Of a stretch of 9,929 nt of DNA, positions 1-6,065 are shown one piece after another. The position numbers were made by a program, and so were the translations under genes. This stretch comes from Collinsella sp. GTDB taxonomy: Bacteria > Actinomycetota > Coriobacteriia > Coriobacteriales > Coriobacteriaceae. The notes beneath the pieces were generated by a model, which was given only the letters and a program-made list of their open reading frames with translations, did not search any database and was not told where the DNA came from. Location of the stretch: contig DXLY01000062.1 of assembly GCA_019414465.1 (NCBI GenBank), positions 1 through 9,929 of the forward strand, written 5' to 3'. Within the stretch, counting starts at the first letter, position 1. Each line of letters starts with the position of its first letter.

Positions 1-566
1 GTGTTGCCACTCGTCACATCGGCAAAGGACACGGGCACGACATCCCCGCCCAAAAGGCAGCAGATCCAGCGGACCGGACGCACGAACGTGGCGTGCTCGT
101 GGCCCCAGCGCTGAGAGCGGTAGTTGGGCCACTGCAGGCCGGCGATGGTCTTCTCGCACAGGGCCGTCAGAATCGGGGTGGCCGGGGCGGAAGGAATGTT
201 CTTCTCGGCAAATACGTACTCACGGCCGTCGGTGTCCTCGCGACGGACCAGGTCCTCGGCAGACACACCGCACTTGCGGGCGAAGCCCTGAGCGGCCTTG
301 GTGGCGTTGCCGTCGGCATCAAAGGCAATGTTTACCGCGGGACCGCGTTTGACCTCATGGACCTCATCGGTCGCGGTGGCGACGTTGGCCACGAGCGCAG
401 CCAGACGACGCGGGCTCGAGATCACACGGACCTCGCCATGGGCCAGACCGGCCTCGTCGAGGCCCTTGGCAATCATGGTGCCAAGCTGCTTGACGGCATT
501 GTTCAGCGGTGCAGAGGGCATTTCCTCCGTACCGATCTCAAACAGGAAATCCTTAGCGTCTGCCAT
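1..566 (-). CDS. glyS: Glycyl-tRNA synthetase beta subunit, N-terminal part (runs off left edge)
   Basis: This is the first 188 codons of the beta subunit of the alpha2-beta2 glycyl-tRNA synthetase, the cytoplasmic enzyme that charges tRNA-Gly. The beta chain mainly supplies tRNA recognition. The family's N-terminal signature FLFEIGTEEMPSAPL is at residues 7-21, followed by SPRRLAALVANVA (about 51-63), KRGPAV (about 73-78) and FVRPVRW just before the window edge. The frame is open throughout. ATG at 566 is chosen because it begins 3 bp after the glyQ stop and has GAGG-type Shine-Dalgarno sequence within the end of glyQ, which points to translational coupling. The C-terminal two-thirds or more lies outside the window. 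The identity is firm from the family motifs and the adjacent glyQ. Confidence 0.95.
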   Translation of the reverse strand, partial: MADAKDFLFEIGTEEMPSAPLNNAVKQLGTMIAKGLDEAGLAHGEVRVISSPRRLAALVANVATATDEVHEVKRGPAVNIAFDADGNATKAAQGFARKCGVSAEDLVRREDTDGREYVFAEKNIPSAPATPILTALCEKTIAGLQWPNYRSQRWGHEHATFVRPVRWICCLLGGDVVPVSFADVTSGN

Positions 567-569
567 GGC

Positions 570-1481
570 TTACGCCACCTCGCCTTCCTGGTCGGCATTC
601 TCGTTGACTCCAGCGACCTCGGCCATATAGGCCTCGCAGCACGCCTTGGCGACGGCGCGGACGCGCAAGATGTAGTTAGCACGCTCGACCGCGGACAGCG
701 CACCGCGGGCATCGAGCAGGTTGAAGGCATGGCTGCACTTCATGACGCAGTCATATGCGGGCAGCGGCAGCTTGCGCTCCAGGCAGGAATGGCACTCGGC
801 CTCGTAGTCGTCAAACTTCTGACGCATCATCTCGACGTTGGCGACCTCAAAGTTATAGGCACTGAACTCGCGCTCGTTCTCGAGGAACACGTCGCCATAG
901 GTCATGGGCGTGCCGTCGGGCAGGTAGCTCCACACCAAGTCGTAGACGGAGTTGACGCCCTGCGCATACATGGCAATGCGCTCCAGGCCATAGGTGATCT
1001 CGACGGGCACAGGGTCGACCTCGATGCCGCCTACCTGCTGGAAGTACGTAAACTGCGTGACCTCCATGCCGTTGAGCCAGACCTCCCAGCCAAGGCCCCA
1101 GGCGCCGAGCGTCGGGCTCTCCCAGTCGTCCTCGACAAAGCGGACGTCATGGTCGTTGGGGTCCAGGCCAATGGCGGCAAGAGACCCCAGGTAGAGCTCC
1201 TGGGCGTTGACCGGCGACGGCTTGATGAGCACCTGGAACTGATAGTAGTGCTGCATGCGGTTGGGATTCTCGCCGTAGCGGCCGTCGGCGGGACGGCGGC
1301 AGGGCTGAGCGTAGCAGGTGCGCCACTCGGCAGGACCGAGCGAGCGCAACGTGGTCGCGGTGTGGAAGGTACCGGCACCGACCTCGGAGTCATAGGGCTG
1401 CATAATGACGCAGCCCTGCTCGCCCCAGTACTGCTGGAGGCGCAGGATGATGTCTTGGAAGGAAAGCGATGAAGCGTTCAT
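570..1481 (-). CDS. glyQ: Glycyl-tRNA synthetase alpha subunit
   Basis: This 303-residue protein has the usual length for the alpha subunit, the class II catalytic chain that makes glycyl-adenylate and pairs with GlyS. The highly conserved YAQPCRRPADGRYGENPNR block (class II motif 2 region) is at 57-75, and EITYGLERIAMY (motif 3) is at 161-172. The upstream TFHTATTLRSLGP block (38-50) is also typical. The ATG at 1481 is preceded by GAGGGG 11 nt upstream. The gene lies 59 bp after lepB and 3 bp before glyS, so glyQ and glyS form a pair, possibly with their own promoter in the gap. The gap is too short for a T-box leader, although glyQS is T-box controlled in many Firmicutes. No odd features are seen. 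Confidence 0.98.
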   Translation of the reverse strand: MNASSLSFQDIILRLQQYWGEQGCVIMQPYDSEVGAGTFHTATTLRSLGPAEWRTCYAQPCRRPADGRYGENPNRMQHYYQFQVLIKPSPVNAQELYLGSLAAIGLDPNDHDVRFVEDDWESPTLGAWGLGWEVWLNGMEVTQFTYFQQVGGIEVDPVPVEITYGLERIAMYAQGVNSVYDLVWSYLPDGTPMTYGDVFLENEREFSAYNFEVANVEMMRQKFDDYEAECHSCLERKLPLPAYDCVMKCSHAFNLLDARGALSAVERANYILRVRAVAKACCEAYMAEVAGVNENADQEGEVA

Positions 1482-1527
1482 GCCTCTAATATCCCCTCGT
1501 CGAAACGATTACACGGTTAGGTTCTGT

Positions 1528-1557
1528 ACTATAGCGGTTTTTAGTCGATAGTGCCGA
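1528..1557 (-). promoter_or_regulatory. Possible glyQS promoter
   Basis: On the minus strand, TCGGCA (1552-1557) and TATAGT (1528-1533) are separated by 18 bp, matching four of six and five of six consensus positions. The -35 falls in the last codons of lepB. It would start a transcript about 40 nt before the glyQ ATG. The 59-bp lepB-glyQ gap, unusually long for this operon, fits an internal promoter. No terminator hairpin is visible after lepB, so readthrough from rpsP is also likely. This is a pattern match only. Confidence 0.4.
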
Positions 1558-2104
1558 TGCGGTTGAGCGGCCAGTAGCGCACAAGCGCCACGGCGATCAA
1601 GTCAGAGCGATCGACGGGACCAAAGTAGCGCGAGTCGGCAGAATTTTCGCGGTTGTCGCCCATCACCCACACGCACCCGTCGGGAACGGTGTAGGGATAA
1701 CTCACCTGGGCGCCAGGCGCTTGGACCGAAAGCGGCCAACTCATGCCGGTCGTATAGTCCTCATCGAGCGCCTGGCCGTCGACGACGACCTTGCCGTCCT
1801 GAAGGTCGACCGTCTGGCCGGCCGTGGCAATAACACGCTTGACGAGAACATCGTGCTCGGAGGTGCCATCGGGGTTATGGAACACCACGATATCGCCTTG
1901 GTTGACGGGCTGGCCGAGCTCGAGGCTCACCTTTTGCGCCAGGATCTGGTCGCCGATCTCGATCGTGGACTCCATGGAGCCGGTGGGCACCACAAAGGGC
2001 TCGACCACAAACGAGCGAATCAGGAAGGTAGCGACGAGTGCGATCGCGACGACCAAGATCCACTCAAACGCACCCTTTAGCACGGAATGCTGCGAAGGAA
2101 CCAT
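1541..2104 (-). CDS. lepB: Signal peptidase I
   Basis: This membrane serine protease (family S26A) removes signal peptides from exported proteins on the outer face of the membrane. It is about 187 residues, the short Gram-positive form. One transmembrane segment spans roughly residues 14-34. The catalytic serine is Ser43 in PTGSM, the general-base lysine is Lys89 in VKRV, and the family box GDNRENSADS starts at about residue 149. ATG at 2104 is preferred over an in-frame GTG two codons upstream at 2110, because GAGGAG (2110-2115) sits 5 nt before the ATG but touches the GTG. The ATG is 2 bp after the trmD stop, so translation is probably coupled to trmD. It occupies the place where rplS is found in many bacteria. 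Confidence 0.96.
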   Translation of the reverse strand: MVPSQHSVLKGAFEWILVVAIALVATFLIRSFVVEPFVVPTGSMESTIEIGDQILAQKVSLELGQPVNQGDIVVFHNPDGTSEHDVLVKRVIATAGQTVDLQDGKVVVDGQALDEDYTTGMSWPLSVQAPGAQVSYPYTVPDGCVWVMGDNRENSADSRYFGPVDRSDLIAVALVRYWPLNRIGTID

Positions 2105-2106
2105 TC

Positions 2107-2865
2107 TCACTCCTCGCTCTGCGAATACGACGCGTCCAGGATCTCTTGCGCGTATGCGCGCTCCTCGGGCGTAAGCCGCGCCGTCTCGATCAGGTCGGGA
2201 CGCCAGCGGCAGGTGCGCTCGATGGCATTCTTACGGCGCCAGGCGTCAACCTTCGCATGGTCGCCGCTCACGAGCACCGGCGGCACACCCTCGCCGTTGA
2301 ACTCGGCGGGACGGGTGTACTGCGCGTACTCGAGCAGGCCACCGTCCTCGGCAGTCGAGAACGACTCATCGACGTTGCTCATCTCGTCACCAAGGGCGCC
2401 GGGAATCAGGCGTACGACGGCATCGGCAACGACCATAGCGGGAAGTTCGCCGCCCGTGAGCACATAGTCGCCGATCGACAGGCGCTCGTCGGCATACGCA
2501 TATGCACGTTCGTCGACGCCCTCGTAGCGGCTGCATACAAACAGCAGACGCTCGCTTTTGAGCAGGCGCTCGGCCACATGCTGCGTAAAGGGCTCGCCGC
2601 AGGGGGTAAAGAACACCACGGTGGGCTTGGGACCCTCGGAGCTGATGGCCTCGATGGCCTCGGCGATAGGCTCGACCTTCATGAGCATGCCCTGCCCGCC
2701 GCCGTACGGCTCGTCATCGACGGTACGATGGCGGTCGTGCGTCCAGTCACGCAGGTTATAGGCCTTAAAATCAAAAAGGCCGGCCTTGCGGGCGCGGCCC
2801 AAGATCGATGTGGACATGACGGGCTCAAACATCTCGGGAAAGACCGAAAGGGTCTCGATCAGCAT
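2107..2865 (-). CDS. trmD: tRNA (guanine-N1)-methyltransferase, m1G37
   Basis: TrmD uses S-adenosylmethionine to methylate G37, next to the anticodon, in tRNAs reading CNN codons, which prevents +1 frameshifting. The 252 residues match the family length. Visible motifs are TVDDEPYGGGQGMLMK (48-63), SRYEGVDER (112-120) and SIGDYVLTGGELPA (130-143); the last two form the trefoil-knot cofactor site. RLIPG (152-156) and YTRP (183-186) follow. The residue that should align with the catalytic Asp169 of E. coli, just before SF, is Glu167 here with Asp166 next to it, and the loop before GLL is about four residues longer. ATG at 2865 has GGGAGG 5 nt upstream. It starts 10 bp after rimM. Confidence 0.97.
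   Translation of the reverse strand: MLIETLSVFPEMFEPVMSTSILGRARKAGLFDFKAYNLRDWTHDRHRTVDDEPYGGGQGMLMKVEPIAEAIEAISSEGPKPTVVFFTPCGEPFTQHVAERLLKSERLLFVCSRYEGVDERAYAYADERLSIGDYVLTGGELPAMVVADAVVRLIPGALGDEMSNVDESFSTAEDGGLLEYAQYTRPAEFNGEGVPPVLVSGDHAKVDAWRRKNAIERTCRWRPDLIETARLTPEERAYAQEILDASYSQSEE
2110..2115 (-). promoter_or_regulatory. Ribosome binding site deciding the lepB start
   Basis: GAGGAG on the minus strand lies at the very end of trmD, with TGA following it directly. Spacing to the ATG at 2104 is 5 nt. The alternative GTG overlaps the final G of this site and cannot use it. Confidence 0.75.
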
Positions 2866-2875
2866 GTTATCCTCC

Positions 2876-3397
2876 CTACTTGTCCATATCGATCAAACCG
2901 TCCATAACGCGGACGGAAATTGTCCCCTGATCGGGAAGATCGAGCACAACCTGCTCGATCACGGGAATCAGCACCTCGCCGTACCGATTGCCCTCGACAA
3001 CCCAAACATCGTTGGCGGGCGTCGACATGATCTCGACGATCGTACCGAGCAAACCGAAGCGCTCGTCGACCACCTCGCGACCCATCAGGTCGGTATAGGC
3101 AGCGTCGAGCGAATCGAGCTCAAAATCGTCACGATTTGCCAGCACGTAGCATCCCGTGATGCCCTCGGCGGCCGTCAAGTCGTCAATGCCCTCAAACGAG
3201 ACCAGATCGCCATCGCCCGTATCGGTGACGGATACGACCGTGCAAAAACGGTCGCGCTTGAGCGCCGGCGGCGTCAAGGCGACGCGCATACCCGGCGTCA
3301 ATACAGAAGGAAGCCCCCGCAGCGGCTGCGCGAGGACCTCCCCCTTCCTTCCGTGCGGCTTGACCACACGGGCGATGTTTTTGTACTGGGACCTCAA
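2876..3397 (-). CDS. rimM: Ribosome maturation factor RimM (16S rRNA processing)
   Basis: RimM assists assembly of the 30S head and binds S16's neighbour proteins; it acts in the cytoplasm. The protein has 173 residues, a normal length. The N-terminal RimM domain opens with IARVVKPHGRKGEV (8-21). The C-terminal PRC-barrel carries DLMGREVVDERFGLLGTI (103-120), NDVWVV (129-134) and the EVLIP box (141-145). The start is TTG at 3397: a stop codon lies six codons upstream in frame, and no ATG or GTG exists between that stop and the conserved N terminus. The Shine-Dalgarno is poor. The TTG lies in the loop of a 5-bp hairpin four bases after the khpA stop, so translation probably depends on ribosomes arriving from khpA. 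Confidence 0.95.
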   Translation of the reverse strand: MRSQYKNIARVVKPHGRKGEVLAQPLRGLPSVLTPGMRVALTPPALKRDRFCTVVSVTDTGDGDLVSFEGIDDLTAAEGITGCYVLANRDDFELDSLDAAYTDLMGREVVDERFGLLGTIVEIMSTPANDVWVVEGNRYGEVLIPVIEQVVLDLPDQGTISVRVMDGLIDMDK

Positions 3398-3402
3398 GGT
3401 CC
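3389..3402 (-). promoter_or_regulatory. Hairpin holding the rimM TTG start codon in its loop
   Basis: The minus strand reads GGACC-TTGA-GGTCC: a perfect 5-bp stem around a four-base loop that contains the rimM initiation codon. The first stem base is the last base of the khpA TAG stop. A ribosome finishing khpA would open it. The structure is inferred from the inverted repeat alone. Confidence 0.5.
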
Positions 3403-3686
3403 TAGCCCAGAACCTCTACCTCGACTGCAGTGTCGAGGCGAGCGGCCAGTGCACGGGCGAGCGTGCGAATGGCCTTGATGGTACGGCCACGACGGCCGAT
3501 GACCTTAGCGACGTCATCCTCGGCAACAGAAACCTCAATCGTGGAGGCGTCGTCACCATCGATGACCTCGAGGCTCACGGAATCCGGGTCGTCGACGATC
3601 TGAACAACGAGATATTCGACGAGATCGGCGATGCGATCTGAGAGCATTGCCTCACCCTCGAGCTGTGCAGCGTCAACCTCAGGCAC
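3402..3686 (-). CDS. khpA: KH-domain RNA-binding protein KhpA (YlqC family)
   Basis: This is a small KH-domain protein of the KhpA/YlqC family, which binds RNA and in Gram-positive bacteria partners with KhpB/Jag in post-transcriptional control of cell division and envelope functions. The RNA-binding GXXG loop is IGRRGRTI (63-70), preceded by the helix LVEYLVVQIVDDPDSV (22-37). The length is 94 residues, some 15 more than usual. The chosen GTG at 3686 has GAGGAG 6 nt upstream and lies 3 bp after rpsP. An internal ATG (Met14, at 3647), preceded by GGGTGAGG, would give a more typical 81-residue protein, so the start is uncertain. Its place between rpsP and rimM is the standard one. Confidence 0.93.
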   Translation of the reverse strand: MPEVDAAQLEGEAMLSDRIADLVEYLVVQIVDDPDSVSLEVIDGDDASTIEVSVAEDDVAKVIGRRGRTIKAIRTLARALAARLDTAVEVEVLG

Positions 3687-3689
3687 GAT

Positions 3690-4031
3690 TTACTCCTCGG
3701 CGCCCTCAGCGGCCTCAGCGGCAGCCTTAGCGGCCTCGGCCTCTTTGGCGAGCTGCTTCTTGGACTTCTTGACGACGGTCTCGGTCTTCTCGCCCTCGTT
3801 GGCGGCCTTGACCAGAGCAGCGACAGCGTCGGTGAGCTGAGCGCCCTTGGACTGCCAGTCAGCGATCTTCTCGAGGTCGAGGTTGATGGTCTTGGGGGCG
3901 GTCATCGGGTTGTAGCGGCCAACCTCCTCGATGATACGACCGTCACGCGGGGCGCGGGAATCGGCGACGACGACACGGTAGTACGGACGCTTCTTAGCGC
4001 CGTGACGAGCAAGGCGAATCTTGACTGCCAA
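3690..4031 (-). CDS. rpsP: 30S ribosomal protein S16
   Basis: S16 is an early-binding structural protein of the small subunit. The core is typical: AVKIRLARHGAKKRPYYRVV at 2-21, then ADSRAPRDGRIIEEVGRYNP at 23-42. The length is 113 residues; beyond about residue 85 there is a Lys/Glu/Ala-rich tail (VVKKSKKQLAKEAEAA onward) longer than the classic 80-90-residue form. The start is TTG at 4031, giving (M)AVKIR exactly where S16 should begin, with GGAGGAG 6 nt upstream. An ATG 36 bp further upstream is in frame but would add 12 unrelated residues and place the Shine-Dalgarno inside the gene. It is the first gene of the rpsP-khpA-rimM-trmD-lepB operon, behind a clear promoter. Confidence 0.97.
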   Translation of the reverse strand: MAVKIRLARHGAKKRPYYRVVVADSRAPRDGRIIEEVGRYNPMTAPKTINLDLEKIADWQSKGAQLTDAVAALVKAANEGEKTETVVKKSKKQLAKEAEAAKAAAEAAEGAEE

Positions 4032-4037
4032 AGGAAA

Positions 4038-4044
4038 CTCCTCC
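4038..4044 (-). promoter_or_regulatory. Ribosome binding site deciding the rpsP TTG start
   Basis: GGAGGAG on the minus strand is a near-ideal Shine-Dalgarno 6 nt before the TTG at 4029-4031. It rules out the longer reading from the upstream ATG at 4067. Confidence 0.8.
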
Positions 4045-4050
4045 AACCAA

Positions 4051-4065
4051 GCAGCTTTAGGCTGC
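4051..4065 (-). promoter_or_regulatory. Small hairpin in the rpsP leader
   Basis: GCAGC-CTAAA-GCTGC on the minus strand is a perfect 5-bp stem with a five-base loop. It lies in the roughly 50-nt leader, 6 nt before the Shine-Dalgarno. It might influence rpsP translation or mRNA stability, but it is short and could be coincidental. It has no U-tract, so it is not a terminator. Confidence 0.3.
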
Positions 4066-4087
4066 AACTACAAACAAACAGTTGAAC

Positions 4088-4116
4088 ATAATACGCCATC
4101 GACGCGGGCAGGTGAA
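4088..4116 (-). promoter_or_regulatory. Promoter of the rpsP operon
   Basis: On the minus strand, TTCACC (4111-4116) and TATTAT (4088-4093) are separated by exactly 17 bp; they match the sigma-70 consensus at four and five of six positions. Transcription would start near 4081, about 50 nt before the rpsP TTG. This is the only good candidate in the divergent rpsP-dinB gap. Confidence 0.7.
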
Positions 4117-4220
4117 GTCCGTGAGACCAACTTCTTCGGTGTAGTCGAAGGCAAATCCATATCTTAGACAAGAATTCGCGATTTGCAAGCACATCCACGC
4201 ACCCCACATGAGCTGCGCGG

Positions 4221-4226
4221 TATACT
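4221..4226 (+). promoter_or_regulatory. dinB -10 box, predicted leaderless start
   Basis: TATACT matches the -10 consensus at five of six positions and lies 6 nt before the dinB ATG, so the expected first transcribed base is at or next to the A of the ATG. No good -35 is present at 15-19 bp and no Shine-Dalgarno precedes the ATG. Apart from this box and the rpsP promoter, the 201-bp divergent gap (4032-4232) shows nothing else I can name. Confidence 0.5.
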
Positions 4227-4232
4227 CATGCC

Positions 4233-5486
4233 ATGAAAAGACGCGAACATACATACGGTTATGAAGATGCTGCGGGCGTCACGCCGCCGCCCTGGACGGG
4301 ACCGGCGGTGGGCCTCATGGATCTCGATGCGTTTTTTGCGAGCGTGGAGATGCTCGATCATCCCGAGTGGCGCGGCAAGCCGCTCATCGTGGGCGGCGAT
4401 GCCGATTCCCGCGGCGTCGTGTCCACCTGCTCATACGAGGCACGTCGCTTTGGCGTGCACTCTGCCATGCCCTCGGCCGAGGCACGGCGCCTCTGTCCGC
4501 AGGCCATTTGGACGCATGGGCATTTCGATCGCTACCACGAGGTCAGCGCTCAGGTCATGGCGATTCTCGCCGACGAGACCCCGCGCGTTGAGCGCGTATC
4601 CATCGACGAGGCCTTTATCGACATCATGCCAGGTCGCTTTGCACCCGAGGACCCGCTGCTGGTTGCACGGCGCATCAGTGATCGTGTGGCGGCGCTGGGG
4701 GTGACCTGCTCCATTGGCGTGGGCTGTAACAAGACGGTCGCAAAGATCGCAAGCGAGCGGGACAAGCCATTTGGGCTGACCATCGTGCGCCCTGGAACCG
4801 AGCAGCGCTTTTTGGCAGCGCTGCCGGTATCTGCCATGAGCGGCATCGGGCGCTCGGCAGAAGAGCGACTGCGCCGCATGCGCATCTACACGCTCGGCGA
4901 GCTATCCCGCGCACCGAAATCCACCTTGGCCTCTATTTTTGGCATCAACGGCGAACGCATGCGCCAGCGTGCGCTGGGACTCGAACTCTCCGAAGTCACG
5001 AGCCTCGATGAAGAGCGCGAGGTCAAGTCGGTCAGCAATGAACGCACCTTTGCGAAAGATTTAACTGAGCGTGGGGACATCGAAGCGGCGATTGCGCTAT
5101 TGGGAGAGTCAGTGGGACGCCGTCTGCGCCGTCAGGGACTAACGGGCGCCACGGTGACGCTCAAACTCAAGTATTCGTATGGAAGCGGTCGCTCGGCACA
5201 GCGCCGGCTGCCCCATCCGACCGACGATGAGAACATCTTCGTGGCAGTGGCGCTCGAACTGCTCGACAACATCTGGCAGGAAGGGATGCATGTGCGCCTG
5301 GCGGGCGTCGGCATGAGCGACTTCGACCATCAGGGCGGTATCCAGACCGACCTGTTCTGCGAAATCGACGACCGCGGAGCCCAATCCAGCGACCGTCGCG
5401 ACCTCTCGGTCGCCATCGACGCCGTCCGAGACAAGTTCGGCGACACCGCTCTCTCCTTCGGCCGCCAATCCCGCTTCAACGATTAG
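4233..5486 (+). CDS. dinB: DNA polymerase IV (Y-family translesion polymerase)
   Basis: This low-fidelity polymerase copies past damaged bases. At 417 residues it is longer than E. coli Pol IV, partly from a 24-residue N-terminal extension. The palm motif GLMDLDAFFASVE (27-39) carries metal ligand Asp30, and the expected sugar steric gate is Phe35. SIDEAFID (123-130) holds Asp125 and Glu126. The helix-hairpin-helix region follows at about 200-245 (MSGIGRSAEERL) and the little finger from about 262 (VKSVSNERTF). QTDLF (371-375) matches the beta-clamp binding motif, then DAVRDKFGDTALSFG. All key catalytic residues are present. The ATG at 4233 has no Shine-Dalgarno. The gene is divergent from rpsP and convergent with rsfS. 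Confidence 0.97.
   Translation: MKRREHTYGYEDAAGVTPPPWTGPAVGLMDLDAFFASVEMLDHPEWRGKPLIVGGDADSRGVVSTCSYEARRFGVHSAMPSAEARRLCPQAIWTHGHFDRYHEVSAQVMAILADETPRVERVSIDEAFIDIMPGRFAPEDPLLVARRISDRVAALGVTCSIGVGCNKTVAKIASERDKPFGLTIVRPGTEQRFLAALPVSAMSGIGRSAEERLRRMRIYTLGELSRAPKSTLASIFGINGERMRQRALGLELSEVTSLDEEREVKSVSNERTFAKDLTERGDIEAAIALLGESVGRRLRRQGLTGATVTLKLKYSYGSGRSAQRRLPHPTDDENIFVAVALELLDNIWQEGMHVRLAGVGMSDFDHQGGIQTDLFCEIDDRGAQSSDRRDLSVAIDAVRDKFGDTALSFGRQSRFND
4244..4257. promoter_or_regulatory. Candidate LexA (SOS) operator, degenerate
   Basis: CGAACATACATACG agrees with the Gram-positive LexA/DinR consensus CGAACRNRYGTTYG at 12 of 14 positions. The left half-site is perfect and the right half-site is poor (ATACG for GTTYG). 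It would lie just downstream of the predicted dinB start, inside codons 4-9, where a repressor could block transcription. It is weak evidence, given the two mismatches in the core of one half. Confidence 0.25.
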
Positions 5487-5493
5487 TCCCTAT

Positions 5494-5537
5494 GGCAAAA
5501 AGAAAACCGGGCAGCTGCAAGTAGTGCAACTGCCCGG
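5494..5537 (-). terminator. Intrinsic terminator after rsfS
   Basis: The 8-bp arms CCGGGCAG (5507-5514) and CTGCCCGG (5530-5537) pair perfectly. After one mismatch, four more pairs (TGCA/TGCA) close on the loop. On the minus strand the stem is followed by TTTTCTTTTT, so it ends the rplU-rsfS block. On the plus strand there is no T-run after it; the hairpin could still limit dinB readthrough, and no separate dinB terminator is visible. Confidence 0.85.
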
Positions 5538-5582
5538 CATACGGCAGAGGGTAGCTAAAAAAGCCCCGTCCCAAATGAGCTA

Positions 5583-6038
5583 CTAGAGGAGGTCGAGGGG
5601 AAGCTGGGGGGCGTCGCCCCAGAGCTTTTCGAGGCGGTAGAACTCGCGCGCCTCGGGAGTGAAGACGTGGACGACAACCGAACCGTAGTCCATGAGCATC
5701 CAGGTCTTCTGCTCGCGGCCCTCGATGGAAAACGGGTGCTCGCCGCAAGCCTCGGCGACCTTCTCCTCAATCTCGTCGACAATCGAATCGACCTGGCGGT
5801 TGTTGGTGCCGGTAGCGAGAACAAAGTAGTCGCACACATCAGAAAGCTCAGTCAGGTCGAGCACCTGAACGTCCTCGCCTTTCTTGTCGTAGGCGGCCTG
5901 CGCGGCGGCGCGGGCGACATCCTCGGCGGCGACACCGCTCGCGGACAGCGAGGCGGCAGTGCGGTCGGACGTGGCAGCGAAACTCTTGTGCTCCACACCT
6001 TCAAGAATCTGCTCGTCGGTCATGGTCTCGTCGGCCAT
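5583..6038 (-). CDS. rsfS: Ribosome silencing factor RsfS (Iojap family)
   Basis: RsfS binds L14 on the 50S subunit and blocks joining with 30S, lowering translation when nutrients are scarce. The conserved core is clear: CDYFVLATGTNNRQVDSI (69-86), TWMLMDYGSVVVHVF (112-126) and EFYRLEKLWGDAP (132-144). The protein has 151 residues; about 35 low-complexity Ala/Ser/Asp-rich residues precede the core, which is longer than many homologues. ATG at 6038 has AGAGG about 6 nt upstream. A second ATG at codon 6 is possible but has a worse site. It is last in the block, 27 bp after yqeK and followed by a strong terminator. The nadD-yqeK-rsfS order is conserved in Gram-positive bacteria. Confidence 0.96.
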   Translation of the reverse strand: MADETMTDEQILEGVEHKSFAATSDRTAASLSASGVAAEDVARAAAQAAYDKKGEDVQVLDLTELSDVCDYFVLATGTNNRQVDSIVDEIEEKVAEACGEHPFSIEGREQKTWMLMDYGSVVVHVFTPEAREFYRLEKLWGDAPQLPLDLL

Positions 6039-6065
6039 GGAATACCTCTTTCTAGACAGCCCGAG

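Noticed and set aside
93..1472. A 459-codon open frame on the plus strand opposite glyS and glyQ
   Set aside because: It is the same antisense-phase artefact; both underlying genes are certain from conserved motifs.
1482..1540. A possible T-box riboswitch before glyQS
   Set aside because: The gap is 59 bp, too short for the T-box stem I, specifier loop and terminator, and the T-box core is not seen.
5551..5583. Inverted repeat GTAGCT/AGCTAC around an A6 run, just after the rsfS stop
   Set aside because: Six AT-containing pairs around a 21-nt loop form a weak stem, and the T-run lies in the loop rather than after it, so it is not a terminator by itself.
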